A stretch of DNA of 64,000 nucleotides. Origin: a virus. Shown piece after piece: positions 49,315 to 57,701 of the stretch. Both the position numbers and the translations under genes were made by a program. The notes below the pieces were generated by a model. It worked only from the letters and a program-made list of their open reading frames with translations. It was not told the origin of the DNA and did no database searches. Numbering within the stretch: the first letter of the stretch is position 1; every line of letters begins with the position of its first letter. The stretch is taken from the IMG/VR virus record IMGVR_UViG_3300012944_000024, positions 1-64,000 of that record. One strand, written 5' to 3'.

Positions 49315-49974
49315 TCATGCCGACCGTTTTCGCAGAGGCGGGGTCGTGAACGCGATCTCTTTGGACCACCCGAGCTTGCCGATGCGATCGCGCAGCGTTC
49401 GAGCGTGGATCCCAAGTCGCCCCGCCCACTCGTCGATCGTCAGGGATTCACCCTGGTACTCGATCAGCTTGGTCGCCCTGCGGTTGCGCGACTGCTCCTT
49501 GCGCGTCGCCCACCGCACGTTACCCGGCTCGTAGTTCCCGTCGTTGTCGATGCGCTCGATCGTGTGAGTAGGCGTTGGGCGCAGACCCATATACGCAAAG
49601 AATGCCGCAAAGTCGTCGACCCAGTCGGGGTGCAACCCGATCCCGCGCCCGCCGTAATCCTTGAAGTCCTTCGCATGTGGGTTGAGGCAACGCTTCTTCA
49701 TCGACTGCCAAGACCCATACTCACCTAGCTTGCGACCCGCATGGGTAGCCCCATGCGTCGTCGCTGCAGCCGACGTGCGCTCGCGGTGCAGGCACCCGCA
49801 CGATTGCGTCCTCCCATCGAGGAGCGGACCGCTGAAGGCGTCCTTCGTCCCCCCGCAGTCGCACACGCATCGCCAGCGGTTTGCGCTCCCGCCGCCTGGG
49901 TAGACCACCCTCTCCCCGGGCCCCGTCACCACCAACCTGCCGAACCTGCGCCCCGTGAGGTCGTTCTTCTTCAC
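49315..49974 (-). CDS. AP2/HNH-type homing endonuclease, 219 aa
   Basis: N-terminal zinc module (LTGRRFGRLVVTG, WRCVCDCGGTK, SCGCLHRE), then an HNH-like core (YGSWQSMKKRCLNPHAKDFK, YGGRGIGLHPDW, TIERIDNDGNYEPGNVRWAT). A C-terminal helix-turn-helix follows (LTIDEWAGRLGIHARTLRDR). This is the usual plan of mobile nucleases in phages. It has inserted between the tube gene and the gp10-like gene. Base composition is lower in GC than its neighbours. Confidence 0.9.
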   Translation of the reverse strand: MKKNDLTGRRFGRLVVTGPGERVVYPGGGSANRWRCVCDCGGTKDAFSGPLLDGRTQSCGCLHRERTSAAATTHGATHAGRKLGEYGSWQSMKKRCLNPHAKDFKDYGGRGIGLHPDWVDDFAAFFAYMGLRPTPTHTIERIDNDGNYEPGNVRWATRKEQSRNRRATKLIEYQGESLTIDEWAGRLGIHARTLRDRIGKLGWSKEIAFTTPPLRKRSA

Positions 49975-50005
49975 GACCCGGAGACTAATACAATCTAATA
50001 ACTAA

Positions 50006-50443
50006 TCAAGAGAGCTGCAATGAGAAGTCATCAGCCTCTCCGCTCAGTTTCTTATTTGCGTAGTCGGTCCGGCTCGGCGTGCTCACCGCCTGCGGTCCGA
50101 ACTTCGCGTCGGGGATGTAGATCGAAGGCTCGTCGCCGTTCGGGTAGAACAGCACGGCCCCGATGTTGATGACGAGGTTGGGGGTGTTGCGCTTCTGCCG
50201 GTCGTGGATGGCGATGATGAGGCGCAGCCAGTCCTGCGAGTGCGTGTGCATCTCGAAGTCGAACTTGACCCCGTTGTAGACGTCGTCCTTCCGGTTGGTC
50301 TTCTCGCCGAGGTAGCCCTGACTCTTGATCTCGCTCTCAAACTCCACGTTGAAGTTATGGATATCCGTGAGGGTATCTTGCAGGACCCCTCCAGAGGTGA
50401 TCACGAGCTCAATCTCCTGCCCCTTCAGCCTTTGGGCTACCAC
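50006..50443 (-). CDS. Tail tube protein
   Basis: 145 aa, mostly beta: LVITSGGVLQDTLTDIHNFN, VEFESEIKSQGYLGEKTNRK, then DDVYNGVKFDFEMHTHSQDW. Size, strand-rich character and position next to the sheath gene are those of contractile-tail tube proteins. It would polymerise on the baseplate inside the sheath. Confidence 0.8.
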   Translation of the reverse strand: MVAQRLKGQEIELVITSGGVLQDTLTDIHNFNVEFESEIKSQGYLGEKTNRKDDVYNGVKFDFEMHTHSQDWLRLIIAIHDRQKRNTPNLVINIGAVLFYPNGDEPSIYIPDAKFGPQAVSTPSRTDYANKKLSGEADDFSLQLS

Positions 50444-50478
50444 TAGACCCTTTTCCTTCTTGTGCTGGCATCCGGTCC

Positions 50479-50766
50479 ATGGGCTGCACAGACCTCATGG
50501 GGCGCGTTTTTGGTAGATGGACCGTCGTCAGTCTCGCACCTCGCGTCAGGAAACGAACCTTCTGGAACTGCGTCTGCACCTGCGGAGTAATGCGAGTCGT
50601 CCACGCGGGAGCGCTCATCGCGGGCAGCACGAACTCGTGCGGGTGTTTGCGCGTCGAGATCGGCCGTGCGCAACGGGGTACGTTCTACCACCGCATCGCG
50701 CGCGGCTTCTCCGAAGAAGAGGCCATCACCACCCCCCCTCTCAAGAAGAACGGACTCCCTCGCTAG
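50479..50766 (+). CDS. Miniature relative of the AP2/HNH endonuclease, catalytic core missing
   Basis: A 95-aa plus-strand ORF. The N-terminus (MGRVFGRWTVVSLAPRV, WNCVCTCGVMRVV, NSCGCLRVE) matches the zinc module of the 49315-49974 nuclease. The C-terminus (ARGFSEEEAITTPPLKKNG) matches its last residues (WSKEIAFTTPPLRK). The HNH part between them is absent. It lies opposite the tail operon, between sheath and tube genes, and is probably a deletion derivative of a homing gene, perhaps still DNA-binding. Confidence 0.65.
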   Translation: MGCTDLMGRVFGRWTVVSLAPRVRKRTFWNCVCTCGVMRVVHAGALIAGSTNSCGCLRVEIGRAQRGTFYHRIARGFSEEEAITTPPLKKNGLPR

Positions 50767-50791
50767 CGCCACGGTCACTTGGGGTTCCCTT

Positions 50792-53374
50792 TCACGCCGC
50801 TTGCGGCAAGAGCTCCGCCACCACCACCGTCTCACCGATCGTGGTCTGCAGCACGATCGAGTCGAGCGAGGCGAGCAGCCGGACCACCACGATGATCCGG
50901 AAGAGCCCCTGCCCGAGCGTCACCACGTCGTTGCCGCTCTTGGTGTCGACCCCGAAGGAATCGATGCGCTGCGCGTCGGGGTTGTTGGGGTTGCCCTGGC
51001 TCGCGCTGCTCCCCCCGCCCGCCAGCCCGTTCAAGAACTGGAAGATCTCCGTCCGGATCGCGTTGCGACGCTTGGAGGTCGAGAGCTTCTTGCCGAACTC
51101 CTTGAGCGAGATGGCCATTGAGTCCTGGAGGAAGTCGGCCATCCGGCGGCGTTTGATGTTCACGATCGACGGGTTGGCGAGCGGGTCCACGCTCGTCACG
51201 CCGCTCTGGAAGGCTGCGACCCCATCGTCGATGATGAGCGCGCAGATCCCCGCCGCCTTGAAGGCTTGGTAGGTCGTGATGTCGAAGTTCTGGACGTTCG
51301 AGCCCGTCTCGATCGCGTTGACCCCGTCGGCGAAGTCGGTGTCCTGGCCGGGGTTCTCCTCCGGGTTGAGGTTGCTCATCACCGAGGCGAGAAACCCATC
51401 GGCGCCCACGTCGACGTTGCCGCTCGCGTTGAACCCCTCGCCCCCGCCGGGCCCGACGAGCGCGATGATCGGCACAAACGTGTTCGCCTGCGGGTAGCAG
51501 TAGATGACCCGATCGGATCGGTACGCCCCGACCCCCGGGGTCGCGGTCGTCGAGAGCGCGGTCTGCACGGGCGTATTGAGCGGGGTGCGGATGCAGGCGA
51601 CGCGGCCGAAGCACCCGCTCGCGCTCGCGCTGATCGCGTTGTTCCGCAGGGCGGTGCGGATCGCGTTGCTCTGCCGGGCCGCGAAGATGATGTTGGTCGT
51701 CTTGGCGACCGTGTTGACGCGCGCGGTCGCGGCGATCGAGATCGCGTACTGCGCGTCGATCTGGTTCTCGGTGAGCGCGGCGGTGATGACCTGCGGGTTG
51801 ACGACCGAGAAGGCCCCGATCGCGGGAGGCGAGAGGATCTGGCTCACCGACCCCGCCCCCGTCCCCGCGCCCGTCCCGTCGTCGAGGGCGTGGCGGATCT
51901 TCACGCTCCAGCTCGTCGCCCCCGCGGCTTGCTGGACCCCGGCGATCGTGACCCCCGAGAGCGCGAAGAGGACGCCCTGCATGGTGACGAACTGCGCGCC
52001 GCCCGGTACCTGCACGACCGTGCCGGCCGGGAAGGAGCCAGCGGGAGGGGGGGTGCCGAGGGTCTGCCCCACCACCAGCCCCAGCTCGGTCAGCACCGCC
52101 CCCGCGCTCGCCCCCACCACGCTCACCACGCCGCCCGGCTTGGTCCCCACGACATAGAACCGGCTCGCCCCGTCGCTCGTCACCGGGGCCCCCTGGGCCG
52201 CCGCGGTGAAGGCAGCATTGAGCTTGGTGACGGTAGCGGCGAGGGTGTCGCCCGACGCGACCGTCGTGGTCACCGACGGCAGGGAGGCGTCGAGCTGCAG
52301 GGTGATGGTCCCGGAGGTCCCGAGGTTGTACGTCCCGGCCCCGCTCACCAGGATGGGCAGACCGGTCGCGGTCGCCTCGGTGCCGGCGAGGAAGCCGAGC
52401 GCGGTCGCGGTCGTGCCCGACCCGACCACGAGGAAGCCCGTTGCACTCGTGTTGGAGATGCGGAGAGCGCCGTTCGGGTCGCTCTCCACCTTCGTGTTGG
52501 CGATCGCGGCCTGCACGATGAGGGCGATCTCGTTGGGCGCGACCGCCGCGATGTTCGCCACGTTTCCCGCCCCGCTCGTGACCCCCGCGGTCAGGCCGAG
52601 CTGCGCGAGCACGCCCGTCGACCCGCCGACGACGCTGACCTGCCCGCCCGTGCCGCCCTGCTGGCCCGTCAGGGTCAGCTGGCCGCCCGAGGTGCCGGCC
52701 AGCGCGAACCCCGCGTACTGGTTGATCCGCGCCACCACCTGCGCGAGCGACTGGTCGGCCGCGAGGAAGGTGACGATGAAGGAGGTGCCCTGGTCGTACG
52801 CGAGCGTGAGGGTGTTGCCGCCCGCAAAGGTGGTCGGGTAGGTCCCCCCGATCGCCGTGACCGTCGCGGCCGTCCCGGTGAAGGTGGCGGAGGTCGGGCC
52901 GGCGCCGACGTCGAGCTGCAGCACCTGCCCGGTCTGCAGCGCGTAGCGGAAGGCGGCGTTGCCGGTGAGGAAGGCGAGCCGCGTGATCGTGACCGCCCCG
53001 ACGGAGGTGTCGACGCGGCAGAGCAGCAGGGTCGAGAAGGTCTTCTGATTGAGCTGGACGACCCCGTTGCCGTTCCAGAACTCGGCCGCCAGCGCCCCGT
53101 CGGCGAAGCGCTGGCGCGCGCACGGGTTCTGCCCCGGCAGGCTGCCGTACTGGTACCCCAGGCTCCCCCAGGTGGTCTGAAAATCCGTCGTCGAGATCAC
53201 CTGCTGCGGGGCGTTGAAGGGGCCGTCCTCGAACTCCCCCACGCACATCGTCGTGCCCGACCCGATCCCCGCGATCGCGCCAGGCGGGGTCAGGTCGATC
53301 ACGTTGATCGACTCCACATTCAAAAGGACCGTATTGCCTGGGTCCTGAAGAAATCGACGGGTGAACATCCCCAT
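50792..53374 (-). CDS. Tail sheath protein with inserted domains
   Basis: 860 aa, longer than T4 gp18 (659 aa). The N-terminus (GAIAGIGSGTTMCVGEFEDG) and the C-terminal third (ADFLQDSMAISLKEFGKKLS, RRNAIRTEIFQFLNGLAGGG) are sheath-like. The middle carries two related beta domains: ADQSLAQVVARINQYAGFAL to VSVVGGSTGVLAQLGLTAG, and GDTLAATVTKLNAAFTAAAQ to VSVVGASAGAVLTELGLVVG. Probably these decorate the outer sheath surface. ATG shares a base with the TAA of the preceding 30-aa ORF. Confidence 0.85.
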   Translation of the reverse strand: MGMFTRRFLQDPGNTVLLNVESINVIDLTPPGAIAGIGSGTTMCVGEFEDGPFNAPQQVISTTDFQTTWGSLGYQYGSLPGQNPCARQRFADGALAAEFWNGNGVVQLNQKTFSTLLLCRVDTSVGAVTITRLAFLTGNAAFRYALQTGQVLQLDVGAGPTSATFTGTAATVTAIGGTYPTTFAGGNTLTLAYDQGTSFIVTFLAADQSLAQVVARINQYAGFALAGTSGGQLTLTGQQGGTGGQVSVVGGSTGVLAQLGLTAGVTSGAGNVANIAAVAPNEIALIVQAAIANTKVESDPNGALRISNTSATGFLVVGSGTTATALGFLAGTEATATGLPILVSGAGTYNLGTSGTITLQLDASLPSVTTTVASGDTLAATVTKLNAAFTAAAQGAPVTSDGASRFYVVGTKPGGVVSVVGASAGAVLTELGLVVGQTLGTPPPAGSFPAGTVVQVPGGAQFVTMQGVLFALSGVTIAGVQQAAGATSWSVKIRHALDDGTGAGTGAGSVSQILSPPAIGAFSVVNPQVITAALTENQIDAQYAISIAATARVNTVAKTTNIIFAARQSNAIRTALRNNAISASASGCFGRVACIRTPLNTPVQTALSTTATPGVGAYRSDRVIYCYPQANTFVPIIALVGPGGGEGFNASGNVDVGADGFLASVMSNLNPEENPGQDTDFADGVNAIETGSNVQNFDITTYQAFKAAGICALIIDDGVAAFQSGVTSVDPLANPSIVNIKRRRMADFLQDSMAISLKEFGKKLSTSKRRNAIRTEIFQFLNGLAGGGSSASQGNPNNPDAQRIDSFGVDTKSGNDVVTLGQGLFRIIVVVRLLASLDSIVLQTTIGETVVVAELLPQAA

Positions 53375-53466
53375 TACGCAGCCATCCTCTCGGAATGAAG
53401 AACGGTTCCACGACGACCAGACCACTCGTCGAGCGTCTTGTCCTTCTTCGGCTTCGGTTGCGTCAT
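53374..53466 (-). CDS. 30-aa ORF coupled to the sheath gene
   Basis: MTQPKPKKDKTLDEWSGRRG and TVLHSERMAA; its TAA shares an A with the sheath ATG (TAATG). The tight coupling suggests that it is translated and couples sheath expression to upstream ribosomes. The basic, short chain has no recognised function. Confidence 0.55.
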   Translation of the reverse strand: MTQPKPKKDKTLDEWSGRRGTVLHSERMAA

Positions 53467-53516
53467 CGCCCGCCGAATCTACGGGGTGGGGAGGCGGCGC
53501 GTCAGCTTTCGACCTC

Positions 53517-54227
53517 TCACGTCGGCGGACGACGCGGGAAGGCGGCAAGCGCGCTCTCGTAGCTCGGGTCGCTCTTCTCGTAGGTGGCGACCTCGGCGCG
53601 CGGGGCGATCTCCACCACCCTCCGCAGCGTGACGAGGTCGAAGCGCATCTCGAAGACCATCTCCGTCCGGCGCCGCCTCCGCCCACTGTCCTCGTCGTCG
53701 ATGTTCTGCCCCTCGAGCGCCAGGAAGTGCGCGGTCTGCCCGTAGTAGGCGGGGACGCGCAGCCGCACCCCGGCCATCTCCTCGACCGGGTGGCACGCCC
53801 ACTCCACGCCCGCGAGGATGGCGCGCCGCTGCGCGCGCGTGCTCGCCCAGATGACCAGCACGACGCGCTCGACGTACTCGTCGCTGCACACCAGGACCGT
53901 CCCGGGACCATGCTCGTCTCTCGATCCCTCGTCGGCCGCGGGGGTCAGGCCCTTGGGGTCGAGGGTGTAGCGGCCCGGCTCGAACACGATGGTCGGGAAC
54001 TTCATCGGCTGCACGTCGTCGTCGGGGTACTCGACGAGGAAGCGCTCGCGCGGGATCTGGTAGTCCTCGGGCGGGCCGGGCGGGTTGAGCTTTCGAAAGA
54101 CGATGCAGTGCAGGTAGTCGGCGAATCGCTCGAGCACCGCGGTGCGCCCGTCGACCGCGGCGATCGGGATGGCGGGTCGCGGGGGGAAGACCGAACCCCA
54201 GCGGGTCCCGTCGAGCAGCTTAGTCAT
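53517..54227 (-). CDS. Probable tail terminator or neck protein, 236 aa
   Basis: Begins MTKLLDGTRWGSVFPPRPAI; alpha/beta with a strand-helix layout (VVLVIWASTRAQRRAILAGV, MVFEMRFDLVTLRRVVEIAP) resembling phage tail terminator proteins. It lies just upstream of the sheath gene in transcription order. A GTG six codons upstream is possible. Name is a position-based inference. Confidence 0.6.
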   Translation of the reverse strand: MTKLLDGTRWGSVFPPRPAIPIAAVDGRTAVLERFADYLHCIVFRKLNPPGPPEDYQIPRERFLVEYPDDDVQPMKFPTIVFEPGRYTLDPKGLTPAADEGSRDEHGPGTVLVCSDEYVERVVLVIWASTRAQRRAILAGVEWACHPVEEMAGVRLRVPAYYGQTAHFLALEGQNIDDEDSGRRRRRTEMVFEMRFDLVTLRRVVEIAPRAEVATYEKSDPSYESALAAFPRRPPT

Positions 54228-54330
54228 TGCGGCATCGTACCCCACGACCCCGGACGGGGGGATCGCTAGGCCCGAATCCTAAGCACCCTGAAAACCAATC
54301 GGGCAGGGAGCAATGGGTGCCCGTCCGGAG

Positions 54331-54540
54331 TCACCAATGCTCACGAGTCACTTCGCAGACGAGACGATCGAGGTCGGGTGCGAGCGCGAGCGCGAGCGAT
54401 GCGCGATCCAGCTCCCGTGGGACGACCCCTTCCAGGGTCTCGCCGCGTACATCGAAGCGCGCCATCTGACAGTTCGTCTCCACCTCGAGCGCGAACGTCT
54501 TCGAGACGCTAGGGGTCGTACCCGCTAGTGCTCGAGCCAT
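54331..54540 (-). CDS. Hypothetical protein, 69 aa
   Basis: MARALAGTTPSVSKTFALEV, then GETLEGVVPRELDRASLALA; acidic, alpha/beta. ATG at 54540 overlaps the end of the upstream gene by 32 bases. The opposite strand also has an open frame here, but its Arg/Glu-rich composition looks antisense. The following gap 54246-54330 has no gene. Confidence 0.55.
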   Translation of the reverse strand: MARALAGTTPSVSKTFALEVETNCQMARFDVRGETLEGVVPRELDRASLALALAPDLDRLVCEVTREHW

Positions 54541-55123
54541 CGCGGAGCGCGTCGACACTCACCCGCTCGATCAGCGCCTGCCACTCCACCCCGCCCGCGT
54601 GCCGGTGCGGGACCGCCATGAGCCGGAACTTCATCCGCTCGGCCGGGTCGTCCCCGCGCCCGTCCTCCTGGACCTCCCAGTAGAAGTCGAGCGGCTCGGG
54701 CAGCCCCTTGGCGTCCAGGCGCGCGGGCAGGCAGTGTGCGCTCGAGGGGCGCGGGGGATCGTGGTCCCACGCGAACTCGGCCGAAGGGATCGCGATCCCC
54801 CGAAGCTGATCGGAGGTGAAGAGGGCGGAGATCTCCGTCACCCGCATCGACCCCACCGGCAGGACCCCGCCGGAGAAGAACCGATAGGAGACGTTGTCCA
54901 GGCTCACCACCTTGGGGGTGGGGAGGATCTCCAGCCGCGCGACCTGCCTCTCCCGCCCCTCGCCGCGCTCCTCGCCCGCCCAGCGCGTCCACACCAGCCA
55001 GACCCGATAACTCCTAACCCCAAACCTTGTGGCGAATTGTCGAAGACGGTCGACGCGCGGGGCGAGCCGGTGGGCGAGCGTGTTGGACGCCTGGCGCGGG
55101 GTGAGGGGCCGGGGGCGCGGCAT
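54509..55123 (-). CDS. Hypothetical structural protein, 204 aa
   Basis: Begins MPRPRPLTPRQASNTLAHRL, continues with strands (VSLDNVSYRFFSGGVLPVGS) and a Trp-containing region (PLDFYWEVQEDGRGDDPAER). Position in the head-to-tail joining segment suggests a connector or neck role; no motif confirms it. Confidence 0.6.
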   Translation of the reverse strand: MPRPRPLTPRQASNTLAHRLAPRVDRLRQFATRFGVRSYRVWLVWTRWAGEERGEGRERQVARLEILPTPKVVSLDNVSYRFFSGGVLPVGSMRVTEISALFTSDQLRGIAIPSAEFAWDHDPPRPSSAHCLPARLDAKGLPEPLDFYWEVQEDGRGDDPAERMKFRLMAVPHRHAGGVEWQALIERVSVDALRDGSSTSGYDP

Positions 55124-55124
55124 C

Positions 55125-55400
55125 TCAGTGGCAGCTCGCCGCCGCCTTCTCCTCGCCGACCTTCTTCGCCACGCTCTGCGCGAGCGCCTGGACCGCGCCC
55201 TGCTTGTCGGCACCAATGTGGCAGTCCGAGAGGATCTGCATCACCGGCTCGCCGTAGTGCTCGACCACGCACGCCGCCTCCACCACCGTGAGGACCGCGA
55301 CGGGCGCGACCTGCGCGGCGAGCGGACAGCCCGCCTGCACCACCACGATCCCCGCGCACGCGACGACCAGCGCCAAGTTCATCATCAGGCTGTGCTTCAT
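55125..55400 (-). CDS. Small predicted lipoprotein, 91 aa
   Basis: N-terminal signal (MKHSLMMNLALVVACAGIVV) followed by VQAGC, a fair lipobox with Cys at residue 25. The mature part is short and helical with further Cys residues (EAACVVEHYG, LSDCHIGADK). Its occurrence inside the structural operon is unusual; it could be an outer-membrane spanin partner or an exclusion lipoprotein. Confidence 0.6.
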   Translation of the reverse strand: MKHSLMMNLALVVACAGIVVVQAGCPLAAQVAPVAVLTVVEAACVVEHYGEPVMQILSDCHIGADKQGAVQALAQSVAKKVGEEKAAASCH

Positions 55401-55410
55401 GGTCCGTCTC

Positions 55411-55824
55411 CTATCCGTGCGAGCGGCGCGCGTTGACCCCGCCGGTCTGCATATAAAATCGCTGGTCGTACGGGTTGGGGATGATACCGAAGAGGTTCGC
55501 GAGGCTCGCGCGCCACCGCATGTACCCCGCGTTGCCCCAGAGCTGCCGGTGCTCGTCCTTGTTGATCTCGATCTCGTCGATCTTCGTGACCGCCATCAGC
55601 TCGTAATCCTCGACCCCCTGGCACTCGATGCGCTCGAGGATCTCCAGGTGCCGCCGCACCTCCGGGGCCGCGGCGGGCAAGAGCTTGTCCATCGACACCT
55701 CGATCGGGAACTGCGACTGCACCGACGCGGGCACCCCGAGGGCGAAGGTGTAGGTGAGCTGGCCTTGTTGGTACCCGAGATGGTGCCTGATCTTCACTTT
55801 CTCTTCGTCGGTGAAGATCGTCAC
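55411..55824 (-). CDS. Hypothetical structural protein, 137 aa
   Basis: MTIFTDEEKVKIRHHLGYQQ with LEILERIECQGVEDYELMAV and LFGIIPNPYDQRFYMQTGGV. The opening (EEKxxIRxHLGY) resembles a recurrent protein in phage head-completion clusters. Helical; probably a connector component. Confidence 0.65.
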   Translation of the reverse strand: MTIFTDEEKVKIRHHLGYQQGQLTYTFALGVPASVQSQFPIEVSMDKLLPAAAPEVRRHLEILERIECQGVEDYELMAVTKIDEIEINKDEHRQLWGNAGYMRWRASLANLFGIIPNPYDQRFYMQTGGVNARRSHG

Positions 55825-55828
55825 CGGC

Positions 55829-56176
55829 CTAGCCCGCCGTGGTCGGAACCGGGTCGGGCGCGAACGTCTCCTCGGGCTCCTCGCTCTCGTCGGCGATGAG
55901 CTCGAGTTTGATGCCCTGCTTCTTCAGGCCCGCGATGTCGTAGCAAAGCTCGCTGACCTCCTTGCCCGCGCGCAGCGCGGTGCGCGCGTTGTTGAACATC
56001 ACCATCCCGCCGTTCAAGACCCGGTAGCGTTTCGCCTTCGGGCCCACCCCGCGCCCCAGAAAAGGCGTGGGGGTCGGGGGGACGATCTGACCCTGCGGGG
56101 ACGGCATCCCGCTCGCCCCGCCCGGCATCTTCGCCAGAGCCCCTTCCGTACCCACCGCGTTCGGCTTGTTTCGCAT
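55829..56176 (-). CDS. Hypothetical protein, 115 aa
   Basis: ATG at 56176 is supported by GGAGG ten bases upstream. Gly/Pro-rich N-terminus (GASGMPSPQGQIVPPTPTPF), then a beta-alpha domain (YRVLNGGMVMFNNARTALRA, YDIAGLKKQGIKLELIADES) and an acidic tail. Head-region protein of unknown function, first gene after the capsid gene and palindrome copy 12. Confidence 0.65.
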   Translation of the reverse strand: MRNKPNAVGTEGALAKMPGGASGMPSPQGQIVPPTPTPFLGRGVGPKAKRYRVLNGGMVMFNNARTALRAGKEVSELCYDIAGLKKQGIKLELIADESEEPEETFAPDPVPTTAG

Positions 56177-56265
56177 CGTCGTCGTGCCTCCGGGGCCCAA
56201 GATACACGAAGGCCCGGTCGCCCTTGAAAGAACACCGGGCCTTGCGCGTCGTAGGTGTAGTGGCT

Positions 56266-56281
56266 GGGAACCCGGGTTCCC
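56266..56281. repeat. Dispersed palindrome copy 12 (after capsid gene)
   Basis: Perfect core, with symmetry extending three more bases on each side (56263-56284). It starts directly downstream of the major capsid stop (56292-56294), so transcripts of the capsid gene would cross it first. Confidence 0.95.
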
Positions 56282-56291
56282 AGCACTCAGA

Positions 56292-57701
56292 TCACATGGC
56301 GTGTTCCACGACCAGGGCGCGTTTGAACCTCTCCGGCCCCGACGGGCCGGTCACGTCGCTCGGCACCGGGAAGCAGGTCGTGATGCTCCACGTGCTCGAG
56401 ACGACCTGCTGCAGCCGGTCGAGCGGGGCGCGCAGGATCAGGCGGATGCGCTCGGTGAGGATCTTGATCCCGTTGTTGACAACGTCGAATGTCCCCGTCT
56501 TGCCCGTCAGGCCCGCCTCGGTCACGAAGTCGGACTCGTCGAGGTAGCGCTCGTAGAGCGCCCCCTTGCCGGTCACGATGACGCGGTCGATGTCGACGCC
56601 CTGGTCGTTCGTCGTCTCGGCGCCGATCTCGGCCGAGTACTGCGCGAAGTTCGGGCCCGTGAAGACCCTCGGTCCCCCGTTGCTCGCGTTGAACGGGTCG
56701 GGCGACTCGTTGTTCATGAAGAACATGATCCCCGAGATGTGGCCGATGAAGCCGCTCGAGTACATCGCCCCTTCGGGCAGCGCGGTGTTGAGGCGCTGCA
56801 GCACCGGGTCGGTGAAGATCTGCGCGTTCGCGAGCGGCGAGATGTGCGCGTGGTAGTAGCCGTCCTCGTGGGGCATCACGTTGCCGCGCCGAAGCAGCGC
56901 GACCGCGTTGATGCAGTCCTGCAGGGTGACGGTGTCGCCCGAGCCGATCGCGTCGATCGTCGCCCCCCCGCCGCTGCGCACGATGCGCGGCGCGTAGGTG
57001 CTCTTGAGGCTCGTGCGGGCCGCGAACACCGCCCCCACCGCCGCGGCGAGCGTCAGGGTGCCGGGGCCGAACGGATCGGTCGGGTCGTCGGGAACGAACC
57101 CGGTGACCTGCACCGTGATGGTGCCGGCGACACCGACGACGCCGAGCGTCGCGGAGAGGGGCGAGGCCGGCGAGACCGGCTTGGGGGCCACGTTGACGCC
57201 AGGCACGATCACGTCGGTGAACCCGTTGAGGCTCGCGACGTGCACCTGCGTGTCGGTCGTGAGGGTCGCGACGTTGATGACCGTGTTGCCCGACAGGTAC
57301 GCCAGGAAGAGTGAGTTTCGGGCGACGCGGTTGATGCTCTGCCCCGCCCCGATGCCCAGCTGCTGGATGTTGCGCATCAGCAGCGAGGCCGCCGCCGTCA
57401 CGCTCGTCGGCATGTTCGTGTCGACCGTGTCGGAGTACTGCTGGATCACGCTCGTCCACTGCTCGTAGATCACCGTCGAGGGCTGAGGGTCCTGGCCCGG
57501 CACGAGCGGCTTGGTCTTGGGGGTGAGGAGACCGGGGCGCGTCTGGTTCAGCGTCTCGCCCGTGTTGGCCTGGACCTGCTCGGCGAGCGCCTCGGCGCGG
57601 TACGCGAAGTTGGGGACGAGCCCATCGTGGAAGGCGCGCTCGAGCGCGCCTTGCTGGTGGAGCTCCTGCATGTACGGGGGGACGAGGAGGATGACGGACA
57701 T
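56292..57701 (-). CDS. Probable major capsid protein
   Basis: 469 aa. It follows the scaffold gene and precedes connectors, the usual capsid position. QGALERAFHDGLVPNFAYRA and LYERYLDESDFVTEAGLTGK fit an HK97-fold capsid's N-arm and C-terminal parts. A strand-rich, Val/Thr/Pro segment in the middle (LGVVGVAGTITVQVTGFVPD) may be an inserted surface domain. ATG at 57701 has a weak ribosome-binding site and probably an own promoter in the 290-base leader. Confidence 0.75.
   Translation of the reverse strand: MSVILLVPPYMQELHQQGALERAFHDGLVPNFAYRAEALAEQVQANTGETLNQTRPGLLTPKTKPLVPGQDPQPSTVIYEQWTSVIQQYSDTVDTNMPTSVTAAASLLMRNIQQLGIGAGQSINRVARNSLFLAYLSGNTVINVATLTTDTQVHVASLNGFTDVIVPGVNVAPKPVSPASPLSATLGVVGVAGTITVQVTGFVPDDPTDPFGPGTLTLAAAVGAVFAARTSLKSTYAPRIVRSGGGATIDAIGSGDTVTLQDCINAVALLRRGNVMPHEDGYYHAHISPLANAQIFTDPVLQRLNTALPEGAMYSSGFIGHISGIMFFMNNESPDPFNASNGGPRVFTGPNFAQYSAEIGAETTNDQGVDIDRVIVTGKGALYERYLDESDFVTEAGLTGKTGTFDVVNNGIKILTERIRLILRAPLDRLQQVVSSTWSITTCFPVPSDVTGPSGPERFKRALVVEHAM

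Noticed and set aside
54313-54528. Plus-strand open frame opposite the 54331-54540 gene
   Set aside because: Composition is a run of alternating Arg/Glu typical of antisense translation in GC-rich DNA, while the minus frame has a balanced composition and fits the operon.
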